The notes: generated by a model not told the origin, from the letters alone. 64,000 bases of DNA from Prevotellaceae bacterium UBA4361 (GCA_002393575.1 DGSN01000032.1:46897-110896), one strand, 5' to 3'. Positions 9,395 to 18,974 are shown, counted from the first letter of the stretch. Numbers and translations: made by a program.

Positions 9395-12300
9395 TTACTT
9401 GATGAACACCTTCTTACCGTTGATAATGTTCATACCCTTCTGTGGTGCGTTGAGACGCTGACCTTGGATGTTGTAGATGGTTTGCTGACCAGCGTTGCCA
9501 CTAAGGTTAGCAATACCTACAGTTTCATCGTTGCCGAGATAGAAGAGCTGGAAGTCATCGTAGATGAGCCAGTCGTTGCCGATGGCTGCCGTCTTGCGGA
9601 GACCGATAGTTGCGTTGCCACCTGCCTTCACGTAGATGCGTACTGAGTTGTTGTAAGCCTCTGGGCTCTGGAGCAGACGGTTGTAGAATCCAGCCATAGA
9701 GGAAGGATAGTAATATACGTTGTCGCCATCCTGTACGCGGGTATCGAATGGATAAGCTGGTGATTCGAGGTTGATGTTCTGGAGGCAGTCGATAAGGTCG
9801 TCTTCGTTGAGCACAGTCTCTTCGCCTTCGAGGATGCAGATGGTGCCATCCCAGTCGGTTACGTAACCTGCATTCACAGCTTCTTCACTGTCCTTTGCGT
9901 TCCACCACTTGTCGAAGCTTGGAGTGGTCCACTTGCCGTCGCAAACAGACTTCACGTAGTTGGAGTTTTCTGTACCTCCGCTGCTTGCATAGATGATGGC
10001 GTTGTGGTTTTCCCAATTGTCGATGTCGGCATTTGCTGCCACCCACCAGTTGTAGTAAGGACCGCTTGTTGCATTGCCTACATCGCCAGCGTCGCGATAG
10101 CAAGCACGTGCGCGGAACTCGTAGAGTCCTTCAGGAAGGTTCTTGATGGTCTGGTGAATATCGAATGGGGAAGCATTCCAGATTTCAGCGTTCTGACGTC
10201 CGTAAGTGTTGACGGTAGGAGTAGCGCCTTCGGAAGTCCAGCCTACGGTTGGTCCTTCTGCCAAAGCTGGGTTGACGAGAAGGCTTGTCACTTCAACAGG
10301 ATTGTCGAGCGTAGCCTTGTCAGCATTGAGTTCTGCAAAGATAGCCTTGTTGATGACTGCGCTGAGAGCGGACTCGTAGCGGTCGAGTTCTTCGATGGTA
10401 GCATAGTGGGTAGCGAGGTCAGCTGCCTGGGTAGCGATGGTAGTGTTTGCCTCGTCTGTGTTGTAAGAACGTGCCTTGTCAACAGTTCTCATGTAAGACT
10501 CGTAAGCTGCATAAACCTTGTTGGCTTCTTCAGCATCCTTGTATGTGTCGTTTTCGCCATTACCCAAGTTGAGTGAGAACTGGAGTGCTGGTTCGATGAT
10601 CGCATATTCTTCAGACTTATTGGAGTAGTTCTCCTGCATGGTGGCATACTTGCCAGGGAGGTCGAATGCAGTGGTGATGCGAGCAGCTTCTGAAGCGTAC
10701 TTGTCTGCTTCCTTGACGATTTCGATAGCTTGGCTGTAAGCCTCTGGGCTGGTGATTGGCATGGAGATGGTGGCGAGGATGTCGTCAACGGCCTTGCGGT
10801 CGCCTGCCCATGTGAGGGAGCCTGCATACTTATTGTTGAGTTCTGCGATGCGGTCGTTCACAAGCTTAGAATAGTCTGGTGATTCGCCGTAGTAGCGGAA
10901 TGTGACACCAGTGTTGAGTGCCATTGAGTTGTGGTGATAACCGAGCGTAACGGTGCCTCCTGTTACCTGAAGGAAGTCGGTAGTGACATCTGTCCAGTCG
11001 CCACGACCATAGTAGCTCCAGTAGCCCTTGGATGTGGTGTTGTTGGCTTGAACCATCTTGTCGCCACACTGCAGGAATACATACTGGTTGAGGTCGGCTT
11101 CATTGCCTTCGTTAGCAAATGCGAACATACGGCCTTCGATAGTGTAGAATCCGTCAGGGAGATTGGTAACGACCTGCTTCACCCAAATGTCACCAGTGTT
11201 AGGACCTGCGCACCAACCAGTGTAGATGCCGCAATAGCCTTTCAGCCACTGCACGTTGTTCTGCATACCGCCAATCCAACCGTTGAAGTTGTTCTGGAAA
11301 ATCCATCGATTCTCGGCTTCCTTGCTGGTGGTGTAATCGACTTTGTCTGCCAATGGAACAAGCCACTGGTTCTCGTCGTCATTCCACTGTTGTGCAATTT
11401 CCACATTGCATTCGTCGTTTGGATGATGTGCGCCCCAGGTATCTTCAATCTCCTGTGGGAACTTGTACTCGCCATCGCGGAAGGTTGGTGTATATTCCTG
11501 GTTCACGAACCAAGGGCAGGAGATGACGTTTGTCACGTCGATAAAGCCATCAGCGTTCTTGTCCTGAGAGAGTACGTAGTTGACACGTGCCTGTGCGAGG
11601 GCATTGGCTGCGTCGAGGTAACCCTGAACGGAGAAGATGGTCTGTTCACCTTCGCCGTCACCCAGTGCTGACTTAGCAGTGGCGATAGCAGCTTCAAGCT
11701 GTGCCTTTTCTGGATAGTCAGTCACTTGAAGGAGTCCTTCGCAAACGGTTACGAGGTAGTCCATGTTCTGAACCTTCACACGTGCCACTTGGAAGTCTTC
11801 GATATAGCTGTTCACCAAGTCGAGAGCTGCATACACTTCATCGAGTGTGGAATTGTTTGGGTCAACGTCGATTTCTCCAACGAGCTCCTCAAGAAGTGCT
11901 GCCAAAGAAGGATAGCTGTCGCCTATCACGTCAGCAAGATTTTCAGCAGCATCGACAGCTGTGTTGAACTTAGTAAGTGCTACTACCTTCTTTGCATCGT
12001 CGTCGTAGTCACCTTCCCAAGTGATGCGGAAATTGTTCCACCATACCTGGTCTTGAGCTTGCTCTACTTGCTTGGAGATACCAATGCGGATGGTCATTTC
12101 CTCTGGCACAGCAAAGAGGACTTCGTTTTCTCCGAACTTGCCATTTTCGAAGAAAGCGGTAGCACCGTCGTGGCAAGAAGGAGCATAGTAGGTGTTGCCA
12201 TCCTTAGATGTCTGCTTCTGGTCGTTCTGCCAACCATCATGCTGATAATAGGATTCTGTAGATTTTGACCCCCAGAGGGACATAATCTTGGTTTCATAGC

Positions 12301-12727
12301 GCTCATCGCCAACCTGCACATAGAGGTAGGCGTTCTGAGTAGGTGTGCCTGCATCCCAGTTGCGGAAAGAGACGTTTGCATCTCCTTCACGATAGAGTGC
12401 CTGAACGGTGAGGTTGTAAAGACCTGCAGGAATGGTGAATTCCTGATAAACGTCCCACTGAGGAATGTTGTAAGTTCCCCAAGTGACAGCAGGGCGTTCA
12501 TAATCAGAGTTAGCGAACTCCCAACGAGTATCAGAGCCAGAGGTACCAGCCTGATAGTCGAAGCCCTTCCAAGCAGGATTGTCCATATCCTCTTGGTCAC
12601 CGGTTGTGGCTTTCCAGTTCAGCAGATTGGTTACGTCCTGACCCTCTTTCCAACCAGAGGTGTCCTGAGCGTATGCACCCAATGCCAAACCAGCCAAAAG
12701 CGAAAGCGTAAAGACTCTTTTTTTCAT
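9395..12727 (-). CDS. Large secreted surface protein with repeated beta-sandwich-like modules and C-terminal sorting domain
   Basis: The 1110-residue product starts with a clear signal peptide (MKKRVFTLSLLAGLALGAYAQ). At least three regions share a pattern of aromatic-rich beta strands around an L-P-x-G-x-Y motif (IPAGLYNL near residue 100, LPDGFYTI near 540, LPEGLYEF near 870). This resembles galactose-binding-like or CBM-type folds joined by helical linkers. The last about 40 residues (IYNIQGQRLNAPQKG, then NGKKVFIK) look like the type A C-terminal sorting domain used by type IX secretion in Bacteroidota. I recognise no catalytic motif. Glycan or host-surface binding is plausible but inferred. 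It is transcribed alone, with a terminator downstream. Confidence 0.75.
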   Translation of the reverse strand: MKKRVFTLSLLAGLALGAYAQDTSGWKEGQDVTNLLNWKATTGDQEDMDNPAWKGFDYQAGTSGSDTRWEFANSDYERPAVTWGTYNIPQWDVYQEFTIPAGLYNLTVQALYREGDANVSFRNWDAGTPTQNAYLYVQVGDERYETKIMSLWGSKSTESYYQHDGWQNDQKQTSKDGNTYYAPSCHDGATAFFENGKFGENEVLFAVPEEMTIRIGISKQVEQAQDQVWWNNFRITWEGDYDDDAKKVVALTKFNTAVDAAENLADVIGDSYPSLAALLEELVGEIDVDPNNSTLDEVYAALDLVNSYIEDFQVARVKVQNMDYLVTVCEGLLQVTDYPEKAQLEAAIATAKSALGDGEGEQTIFSVQGYLDAANALAQARVNYVLSQDKNADGFIDVTNVISCPWFVNQEYTPTFRDGEYKFPQEIEDTWGAHHPNDECNVEIAQQWNDDENQWLVPLADKVDYTTSKEAENRWIFQNNFNGWIGGMQNNVQWLKGYCGIYTGWCAGPNTGDIWVKQVVTNLPDGFYTIEGRMFAFANEGNEADLNQYVFLQCGDKMVQANNTTSKGYWSYYGRGDWTDVTTDFLQVTGGTVTLGYHHNSMALNTGVTFRYYGESPDYSKLVNDRIAELNNKYAGSLTWAGDRKAVDDILATISMPITSPEAYSQAIEIVKEADKYASEAARITTAFDLPGKYATMQENYSNKSEEYAIIEPALQFSLNLGNGENDTYKDAEEANKVYAAYESYMRTVDKARSYNTDEANTTIATQAADLATHYATIEELDRYESALSAVINKAIFAELNADKATLDNPVEVTSLLVNPALAEGPTVGWTSEGATPTVNTYGRQNAEIWNASPFDIHQTIKNLPEGLYEFRARACYRDAGDVGNATSGPYYNWWVAANADIDNWENHNAIIYASSGGTENSNYVKSVCDGKWTTPSFDKWWNAKDSEEAVNAGYVTDWDGTICILEGEETVLNEDDLIDCLQNINLESPAYPFDTRVQDGDNVYYYPSSMAGFYNRLLQSPEAYNNSVRIYVKAGGNATIGLRKTAAIGNDWLIYDDFQLFYLGNDETVGIANLSGNAGQQTIYNIQGQRLNAPQKGMNIINGKKVFIK

Positions 12728-12820
12728 AACGTTTTTCTTTTTAGTTTGTGGATTAGTTAATATGATTGATAAAAAAAAGTGTTTCTAAAATGGGATTCCT
12801 TCATCTATTAGGTATGTTCC

Positions 12821-12855
12821 CAAATAGTATTAATATCGAATAAAATTTTTGCAAA
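12821..12855 (-). promoter_or_regulatory. Candidate promoter for the surface-protein gene
   Basis: On the minus strand TTTG (12852-12855) precedes TACTATTTG (12821-12829) by 22 bp, which loosely matches the Bacteroidota TTTG/TAnnTTTG promoter. The -7 element has one extra base, so this is a weak call. It would give a leader of about 85 nt. Confidence 0.35.
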
Positions 12856-12956
12856 AGACGGAATTTCTCGTTGAATTCGCTATAAAATTGGAAACAAATA
12901 CTTTTAAATTTGTAACACGGAACAAAAAAATGTAAATTTTATCCTATCTAAAGAGG

Positions 12957-13132
12957 AAAAGAAGAAAATGAAGAATGAAAATTAAATGAAAAATGGAGAA
13001 TGGAGATTGAAGAATAATAAAATGAAGAATGAAGAATGGATTTTACCCTGCTCTTTGGATGAGTAATTTTCATTCTTCATTCTTCATTTTTCATTCTTCA
13101 TTCGGAGCGAAGCGTCTATTCTTCATTTATTA
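12957..13132. repeat. Dispersed GAATGAAGAATG hairpin element (family A, copy 1)
   Basis: AATGAAGAATGAAGAATGG (13021 on) and its near-complement CATTCTTCATTCTTCATT (13071 on) flank a core reading TTTTACCCTGCTC then GATGAGTAATTTT. A GGAGCGAAGCG tag follows at about 13102-13113, with a further short arm at 13118. The element fills the gap between atpG and the surface-protein gene. The rest of that 409-bp gap is AT-rich upstream sequence of the surface-protein gene. Other copies lie at 23201, 46351 and 49701. Confidence 0.85.
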
Positions 13133-13136
13133 ATGA

Positions 13137-14006
13137 CTACTCTACTTTGCCGCCCATGATGTCGATGAGTTCGTTAGTGATGGCTTGCTGACGTGTTTTG
13201 TTGTAGAGGAGGGTGAGTTCTTTGAGCAAGTCATTGGCATTGTCATCGGCTGTTTGCATGGCAAGCATACGAGCTGCGTGTTCGGAGGTGAAGGAATCAA
13301 GAAGTGTACCATAGACTTCTGCATTCAACAGACGAGGATGAAGGGCTTGAACGAGTTCATCGGCACTTGGCTCAGTGAGGAAAGGATTGTCGGCTTCCAC
13401 TTTTCCGACTTTCGGAGGGGATAATGTGAGTTCCTTGACGGTAACAACTTGACTACCCATCGACTTGAAATGGTGAAAGACGAATTCGACAGTATCTATA
13501 CTACCCTCCTGATAAAGCTGAAGTATCTGGACGGTGAACTGCGACACGGCTTCGAACGGGTCACCTTTCTCCAATTTGTCCATCAAACCGACAAAGTCGG
13601 TGATGCATGGTTGCTGTTCTTTTTTCAACTCATGGTTGATTTTTTTCCCAACAGGAATCAACTGGAGCTTGGCTCCTCGGCGTGTCCATTCATCAATTCG
13701 TTTGAAAGTGGCTTTCGAGAGGTTGCTATTGAATGCTCCGCATAGTCCGCTATTGCTGGCTATGGGAATGAGCAACACACTCTTCTGCTTTTTCTCGTCT
13801 GCTGAAGTGCTTACCTCCTCATCGGTAGCTGCACAACCGAGGTCGTTGAGGATGGAACGCAATTGCTCCATATAGCACAGGAAATTCTCAGTCATGCCCT
13901 GTGTGCGATGCAACTTGGCAGATGCTATCATACGCATGGCAGATGTGATTTTCTGCGTGGATTGTATGGACGCTATGCGGCTTTTTATCTCTTTGAGTGA
14001 AGGCAT
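13137..14006 (-). CDS. atpG: F1Fo ATP synthase gamma subunit
   Basis: The 289-residue product begins MPSLKEIKSRIASIQSTQKI, the conserved N-terminal helix of the rotating central stalk, and ends with a matching helix (LLYNKTRQQAITNELIDI). Eight in-frame codons upstream (to 14030) do not match the family, so the ATG at 14006 is chosen. It is the last gene of the ATP synthase operon and follows atpA after 118 bp. Gamma transmits c-ring rotation to the alpha3beta3 head. Confidence 0.95.
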   Translation of the reverse strand: MPSLKEIKSRIASIQSTQKITSAMRMIASAKLHRTQGMTENFLCYMEQLRSILNDLGCAATDEEVSTSADEKKQKSVLLIPIASNSGLCGAFNSNLSKATFKRIDEWTRRGAKLQLIPVGKKINHELKKEQQPCITDFVGLMDKLEKGDPFEAVSQFTVQILQLYQEGSIDTVEFVFHHFKSMGSQVVTVKELTLSPPKVGKVEADNPFLTEPSADELVQALHPRLLNAEVYGTLLDSFTSEHAARMLAMQTADDNANDLLKELTLLYNKTRQQAITNELIDIMGGKVE

Positions 14007-14124
14007 AAAACTTCGAAAGTTAAAAATCAAAAACTAAAAGGTGAAAAGATTATTCAACCTCAACCATAATAATACCTTCCCAATGGCTGTGATTGTTATG
14101 GTCTTAATTTTTAATTTTTATTTA

Positions 14125-15714
14125 CTAAGATACAGTGATGCTGGCAGCAACAGAATCGAGGATGTGAGTTACATTGTCGTCGATTTTGCCACTCTTGAGT
14201 ACATCGAGCACATCAGCACGATGGAGAGTGCGAAGAAGTTCGAGGAACTTGGTTTCGAAGGTATCGACCTGCTCCAATGGGATGTTACGAAGGAGTCCAT
14301 GAGTTCCACAATAGAGGATGGCTATCTGTTCCTCGACTGGCATAGGGTTGTACTGCTTCTGGATGAGCAGACGGGAATTCTTCCTACCCTTATCGATGGT
14401 GAATGCTGTAACAGGGTCCATGTCACCACCAAACTTGGTGAAGGACTCAAGCTCGCGATATTGTGCCTGGTCGATTTTTAGGGTTCCCGACACTTTCTTC
14501 ATCGACTTCAGCTGTGCATTACCTCCTACACGACTGACAGAAATACCGACATTGATGGCTGGGCGCACACCTTGGTTGAAAAGATTGGTTTCGAGGAATA
14601 TCTGACCGTCGGTGATGGAAATGACATTGGTAGGGATATATGCCGACACATCGCCAGCCTGGGTTTCGATGATTGGGAGTGCCGTGAGCGAACCGCCACC
14701 ACGCACCTTGCCTTTGAGACAATCAGGCAGGTCGTTCATTTGTTCTGCCACTTCCTGTTGGGAGATGATTTTTGCTGCACGCTCCAAGAGGCGGGAATGG
14801 AGATAGAAGATGTCGCCTGGATAGGCTTCACGGCCTGAAGGACGCTTGAGGATGAGGGACACTTCACGGTATGCAACAGCCTGCTTGCTGAGGTCGTCAT
14901 AGACCACAAGGGCATGCCTACCGGTATCACGATAATACTCTCCAATGGCAGCTCCGGCAAACGGTGCGAAATACTGCATGGCTGCAGGGTCGGAAGCCGT
15001 GGCTGAAACAACGATGGTGTAATCCATAGCACCCTTGTCTTGCAAAGTCTTGACGATGGTGGCAACAGTGGAACCTTTCTGTCCTACAGCCACATAGATG
15101 CAATAGACTGGCTTGCCTGCCTCAAAGTTGGCACGCTGGTTGATGATGGTGTCGATAGCAATGGATGTCTTGCCTGTCTGACGGTCGCCAATAATCAACT
15201 CACGCTGTCCTCTGCCTATAGGAATCATGGCATCAACAGCCTTCAGACCTGTTTGCAAAGGTTCGTTGACGGGTTGTCGGAAAATAACACCAGGTGCTTT
15301 TCGCTCCAAAGGCATGTGGAGGACTTGGCCAACGATGTCGCCCTTTCCGTCGATAGGATTGCCGAGTGTGTCAACCACTCGTCCCACCATTTCCTCGCAT
15401 ACAGGAATGCTGGCAATACGTCCCGTGCGTTTCACGACATCGCCTTCCTCGATGTTGTCGGTAGGACCGAGCAACACCGCACCGACATTGTCTTCTTCGA
15501 GATTCATGACGATGGCTTCCATTCCGTTGTCGAACTGCAAGAGTTCGCCTGCCTCAGCATTGCGCAAACCATAGGCACGCACCACGCCATCGCTCACGGT
15601 GAGCACGGTGCCGACTTCGGTTTCGTTGCCAAGACTTTCGGTGTCGTCTTCTATGTTGGTGAGCTGTTGTCGCAACATAGCAGTGACTTCGCTAACTTTT
15701 ATTTGGTCAGACAT
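14125..15714 (-). CDS. atpA: F1Fo ATP synthase alpha subunit
   Basis: The 529-residue product has the beta-barrel N-terminal domain, a nucleotide-binding domain with the non-catalytic-site P-loop GDRQTGKT, and the C-terminal helical domain. The family signature PAINVGISVSRVG is intact. Length is close to the usual 505-530. It alternates with beta in the hexameric head. It follows atpH by 47 bp in the operon. Confidence 0.97.
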   Translation of the reverse strand: MSDQIKVSEVTAMLRQQLTNIEDDTESLGNETEVGTVLTVSDGVVRAYGLRNAEAGELLQFDNGMEAIVMNLEEDNVGAVLLGPTDNIEEGDVVKRTGRIASIPVCEEMVGRVVDTLGNPIDGKGDIVGQVLHMPLERKAPGVIFRQPVNEPLQTGLKAVDAMIPIGRGQRELIIGDRQTGKTSIAIDTIINQRANFEAGKPVYCIYVAVGQKGSTVATIVKTLQDKGAMDYTIVVSATASDPAAMQYFAPFAGAAIGEYYRDTGRHALVVYDDLSKQAVAYREVSLILKRPSGREAYPGDIFYLHSRLLERAAKIISQQEVAEQMNDLPDCLKGKVRGGGSLTALPIIETQAGDVSAYIPTNVISITDGQIFLETNLFNQGVRPAINVGISVSRVGGNAQLKSMKKVSGTLKIDQAQYRELESFTKFGGDMDPVTAFTIDKGRKNSRLLIQKQYNPMPVEEQIAILYCGTHGLLRNIPLEQVDTFETKFLELLRTLHRADVLDVLKSGKIDDNVTHILDSVAASITVS

Positions 15715-15761
15715 TATTTATATTTGTAGATGTAGAATAGAATAAAAAAATGAAATGAGTT

Positions 15762-16343
15762 CTAACAGAGTTTGGCACGGATGCGCTCCAAACGTGTTCG
15801 GAAACTATGGTCGTAGCGATGCTCGCCTATGCGAAGTCGGAAACCACCCAAGAGGGACGGAATGACACGACATTCGCACTCCACCTCTCGATGTGTGTGA
15901 GCCTTGACACGCTCGATGAGTTTCTGCACAATGCTATCGTCAACCGCAACAGCTGTTTCAAACACTACCCTATCAATTTTACGTTCCTCACGGTAGAGGT
16001 CTTGATAAACAAGGGTAATGAGACGAAGCTTGTTCTCGCGGTTATGTTCAAGCAACAGACGGAGAAAACAAGTGTAAAGCGTGGACTGATAGCTTTCCGA
16101 ACTTGGTGCAACGCCAGCCTTGACCCATGCCCCTGCATTCACTCCCGATGCCATGACAAGCAACTGGAACTTGCGGTCTTTGGAAATGCGAGGATTCACC
16201 AAAGCAATCTGCAATTCGGGGGTCGCCTTCATGTTAGCATAGAGCACACCAAGATGTTCGTAGATTTCATCATCTACGAACTGCGCCTTGGCTTCCTCGT
16301 ACAAAGCACGTGCATATCGTGTGGCAATGCTTCCTTGAATCAT
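15762..16343 (-). CDS. atpH: F1Fo ATP synthase delta subunit
   Basis: The 193-residue product begins MIQGSIATRYARALYEEA, the typical OSCP/delta start, and has the conserved C-terminal GGFRLRIGEHRYDHSFRTRL segment. It joins the peripheral stalk to the F1 head. The start codon overlaps the atpF stop by 4 nt (ATGA at 16340-16343), which suggests translational coupling. Confidence 0.94.
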   Translation of the reverse strand: MIQGSIATRYARALYEEAKAQFVDDEIYEHLGVLYANMKATPELQIALVNPRISKDRKFQLLVMASGVNAGAWVKAGVAPSSESYQSTLYTCFLRLLLEHNRENKLRLITLVYQDLYREERKIDRVVFETAVAVDDSIVQKLIERVKAHTHREVECECRVIPSLLGGFRLRIGEHRYDHSFRTRLERIRAKLC

Positions 16344-16825
16344 AACTTCTCAATCATGCGTTCGATGGCTTTCTTCTGCTCAGCACTGTTGCTCATCTTC
16401 TCGCTCAAAACCTTTTCAGCAATGTCGATGGCAAGTGTGGCTACCTCACTCCGAACCTCGCGCAGTGCCTTTTCCTTCTCAGCAGTAATGCGAGCCGTGG
16501 CATCGTCAACAATCTGCTGGGCAGAAGTGCGGGCCTCGTCTTGTGCTGCTTGAAGAATCCTCTGCTTCTCTTGCATGGCAGCAGAAATGATTTCCTTCTG
16601 CTGTGCCTTGGCTTCTGCCAAAAGCTTCTCGCCCTCCTCCTGAATAGAAGCCAAACGCTCGTTGGCTTCCTTGGCTGAGACGAGAGATGCTTCGATGAAT
16701 TCCTTCCGCTTGTTAATGGCATTGACAATCACGGGAAAGCCAAACTTTGCCAGGAGAAAGAAAACAATGAGAAACGAAAGCACCATCCAAAAAAGCAGTC
16801 CTGGATCTGGTGTAAGTAGGTTCAT
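16340..16825 (-). CDS. atpF: F1Fo ATP synthase b subunit
   Basis: The 161-residue product has one N-terminal membrane helix (LLFWMVLSFLIVFFLLAKFG) and then a long charged coiled coil rich in A, E, K and Q. This is the normal form of the peripheral stalk subunit. The frame extends three codons further to a TTG, but the ATG at 16825 (MNLLTPDPGLLF) matches the family start. It lies between atpE and atpH. Confidence 0.95.
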   Translation of the reverse strand: MNLLTPDPGLLFWMVLSFLIVFFLLAKFGFPVIVNAINKRKEFIEASLVSAKEANERLASIQEEGEKLLAEAKAQQKEIISAAMQEKQRILQAAQDEARTSAQQIVDDATARITAEKEKALREVRSEVATLAIDIAEKVLSEKMSNSAEQKKAIERMIEKL

Positions 16826-16870
16826 CTGAAACAAAATTTAATCTTGCTGCTGATGCTGCAAGAACGGTGA

Positions 16871-17113
16871 TTACATCACGACTACCAACAGACAAACAAC
16901 GATAGCGAAGAGGGCTGCACCCTCGACGAATGCTGCTGTCAGAATCATGGATGAACGAATGTCGCCTGCTGCTGATGGCTGGCGAGCAATACTTTCAACG
17001 GATGACTTACCAATGTTTCCAATACCGTATGCTGCACCAATGACAGCGATAGCAGCACCAAGAGCTGCACCTGCTTTTGCAAGGCCTACGCCTGCGATAG
17101 ATTCCAAAATCAT
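16871..17113 (-). CDS. atpE: F1Fo ATP synthase c subunit
   Basis: This 80-residue proteolipid has two membrane helices around a polar loop (ARQPSAAGDIR). The ion-binding glutamate lies in helix 2 (AFVEGAALFAIVV). The residue after it is Gly, not the Ser of Na+-binding c subunits, and helix 1 has no matching Gln, so H+ coupling is more likely (inference). The ATG at 17113 is chosen over a longer frame, because residues from MILESIAG fit the family. Confidence 0.95.
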   Translation of the reverse strand: MILESIAGVGLAKAGAALGAAIAVIGAAYGIGNIGKSSVESIARQPSAAGDIRSSMILTAAFVEGAALFAIVVCLLVVVM

Positions 17114-17220
17114 AATATTTGAGTTTTTATAAGTTGTTAATATGCTTCTTATTATTAGGGGCTGTGAAAAGAATTTCACAGAACGGTGAATGAATTTACA
17201 TAAAGGTGATTGTTCTACGA

Positions 17221-18231
17221 TTATTCGCTATGGGCAATGCCAATGAAGGTGGCAGTGAGCATCGTGAAGACGTATGCCTGAATAAATGCCACAAGAAGCT
17301 CCAAGCAATTCATGAAGATACTGAATGCCACACCCACAACTGTCATGGAACTGTTGATGCCTGCACCTGCCTGAGCTGTGATAAACACCAAACTACTGAG
17401 TGAAAGAATGACTACATGCCCTGCCAAGATGTTGGCAAATAGACGGATAGTGAGCGAGAACGGTTTGGTGAACACACCCACAAACTCAATGGTTGGCATG
17501 AGTGGAAACGCCTTGAGGAATAGAGGAACGTCAGGCCAAAAAATGCTCTTGTAGTAACCTTTCGGCGCAAAGAAATTGATTGCAATGAATGCAGAGACAG
17601 CTAACGTGAGTGGCACTGCTATATTTCCTGTGAGGTTGGCACCTCCAGGGAAGATTGGTATCAATCCTAAGAGATTACATGTCAGAATAAAGAAAAAGAC
17701 AGTAAGCAGATAGTTGAGGAATTTTTGGTAGCCATGTCCAATACTCGACTTGATGACATCATTCTCAACGAAACCGACCACCACTTCCATCGCACCAACA
17801 AATCCTCCTGGGGCTTTCTTATAGCCATGCTTCTTGTACCAATGTGCCAATCCAAGAAAAACGGAAAGCAGGATAGCGCAGACGATAAACAACTCAAGGA
17901 CATTCTTTGTGATACTGATGTCGAAAGGCCGTTCACCCTGTGCATTGACTATCTTGCCAGCGTATTGACCTTCAGCAGCAATGTGATAGCCCTTGCATTC
18001 TTGTCCATGTTCTATTTGATTCGACATGAAAGTGGTGACACCTCCTTTTTCGATAAGGATACAAGGCAGAGGAATGACACAGCCTTTGGCAATGTGCCAC
18101 TCATAACTATCGCCCAAATGCTCAAAAATCAATTCCGACACATTAACACCTCCCTCTTTTTCCGCTGCACGCACAGGCAGGGAAACACAAGTGAGGAGCG
18201 TCAGGAAAAATATGTAGAGAATTTTCTTCAT
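17221..18231 (-). CDS. atpB: F1Fo ATP synthase a subunit
   Basis: The 336-residue product has a cleavable-looking N-terminal signal (MKKILYIFFLTLLTCVSLPVRA) and an extracytoplasmic region of about 90 residues before the membrane core. This extension is usual in Bacteroidota. The core includes the essential arginine in SLTIRLFANILAGH and the last helix LLVAFIQAYVFTMLTATFIG. It forms the two ion half-channels facing the c-ring. It follows the 128-residue membrane protein gene by 144 bp. Confidence 0.96.
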   Translation of the reverse strand: MKKILYIFFLTLLTCVSLPVRAAEKEGGVNVSELIFEHLGDSYEWHIAKGCVIPLPCILIEKGGVTTFMSNQIEHGQECKGYHIAAEGQYAGKIVNAQGERPFDISITKNVLELFIVCAILLSVFLGLAHWYKKHGYKKAPGGFVGAMEVVVGFVENDVIKSSIGHGYQKFLNYLLTVFFFILTCNLLGLIPIFPGGANLTGNIAVPLTLAVSAFIAINFFAPKGYYKSIFWPDVPLFLKAFPLMPTIEFVGVFTKPFSLTIRLFANILAGHVVILSLSSLVFITAQAGAGINSSMTVVGVAFSIFMNCLELLVAFIQAYVFTMLTATFIGIAHSE

Positions 18232-18375
18232 TTATCAATATCTTTTGAAAAGTCAAAGGCGAAAAGAAGGACTAAGGACAAGTTTGTGAAAAGTGAAAAA
18301 TGAAAAGTGAAAAATTCAATTCGGCAAAATCGCTTCACGCTTCTCTGTACGAGCTTCACTTTCAGACCTCAGTCC

Positions 18376-18762
18376 TTAGGTCTTGGGCCTTTTTGTCACA
18401 ACGTATGTTTCAGCCACGAGGTTCAAGAAATAAAACAGCACGGCACTCACCACAAACGGTACAGTATGCTCTTGATAGCAGAGAAGATACACGGCAATGA
18501 GGACGATGGTGATTATCATTTTGACAAGTTTGGAAACAAACAGCACTTTCACGAACAATCGACTCGGCACTGCGGTGTCGCTCTTGTCCCGACCATATCG
18601 TTCAAGGACAAACGACTGCACCATCTCCATCACCCAGTAAACCACCAATACGACAGGATAGGCATCGAACCAATACTGTGGAAACCAAAGCTTGCAAGCA
18701 ATGCCAAGCAATACGCCCACCACGAACACGACCGTTGCCCATGCCTGTAGCTTTACTCGCAT
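18376..18762 (-). CDS. Small four-helix membrane protein of the ATP synthase operon (AtpI-like position)
   Basis: The 128-residue product has about four hydrophobic helices. Its start overlaps the atpC stop by 10 nt and atpB follows. By position it corresponds to the AtpI/Atp1-type accessory protein that aids c-ring assembly or Mg2+ supply in other operons, but I see no clear AtpI motif. A gene of this kind sits in the same place in other Bacteroidales. The function is inferred from context only. Confidence 0.6.
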   Translation of the reverse strand: MRVKLQAWATVVFVVGVLLGIACKLWFPQYWFDAYPVVLVVYWVMEMVQSFVLERYGRDKSDTAVPSRLFVKVLFVSKLVKMIITIVLIAVYLLCYQEHTVPFVVSAVLFYFLNLVAETYVVTKRPKT

Positions 18763-18974
18763 ACCACCGTGATTTTGTCGTCCTTAATTCTCACCACACC
18801 GTCACCACAGGATATCTCGCCCTTGTCGGTGACTGCAGTGCCACGCCGTACCTCAGCAATCATGGGGGCATGGCCCGGCAAAAACTCCATCAATCCCTTA
18901 GCGGAAAGAAACTGGAAACGCTGCACCTCGCCTTCGTAGGAAACGCCATTGGGTGTGATGACACTTAGAATCAT
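18753..18974 (-). CDS. atpC: F1Fo ATP synthase epsilon subunit (short form)
   Basis: The 73-residue product matches the N-terminal beta-sandwich of epsilon (ILSVITPNGVSYEGEVQRFQF, then GLMEFLPGHAPMIAEV). It lacks the C-terminal helical hairpin that inhibits ATP hydrolysis in the usual 130-140 residue proteins. This short form is common in Bacteroidota. Its start overlaps the atpD stop by 4 nt (ATGA, 18971-18974). Confidence 0.92.
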   Translation of the reverse strand: MILSVITPNGVSYEGEVQRFQFLSAKGLMEFLPGHAPMIAEVRRGTAVTDKGEISCGDGVVRIKDDKITVVCE

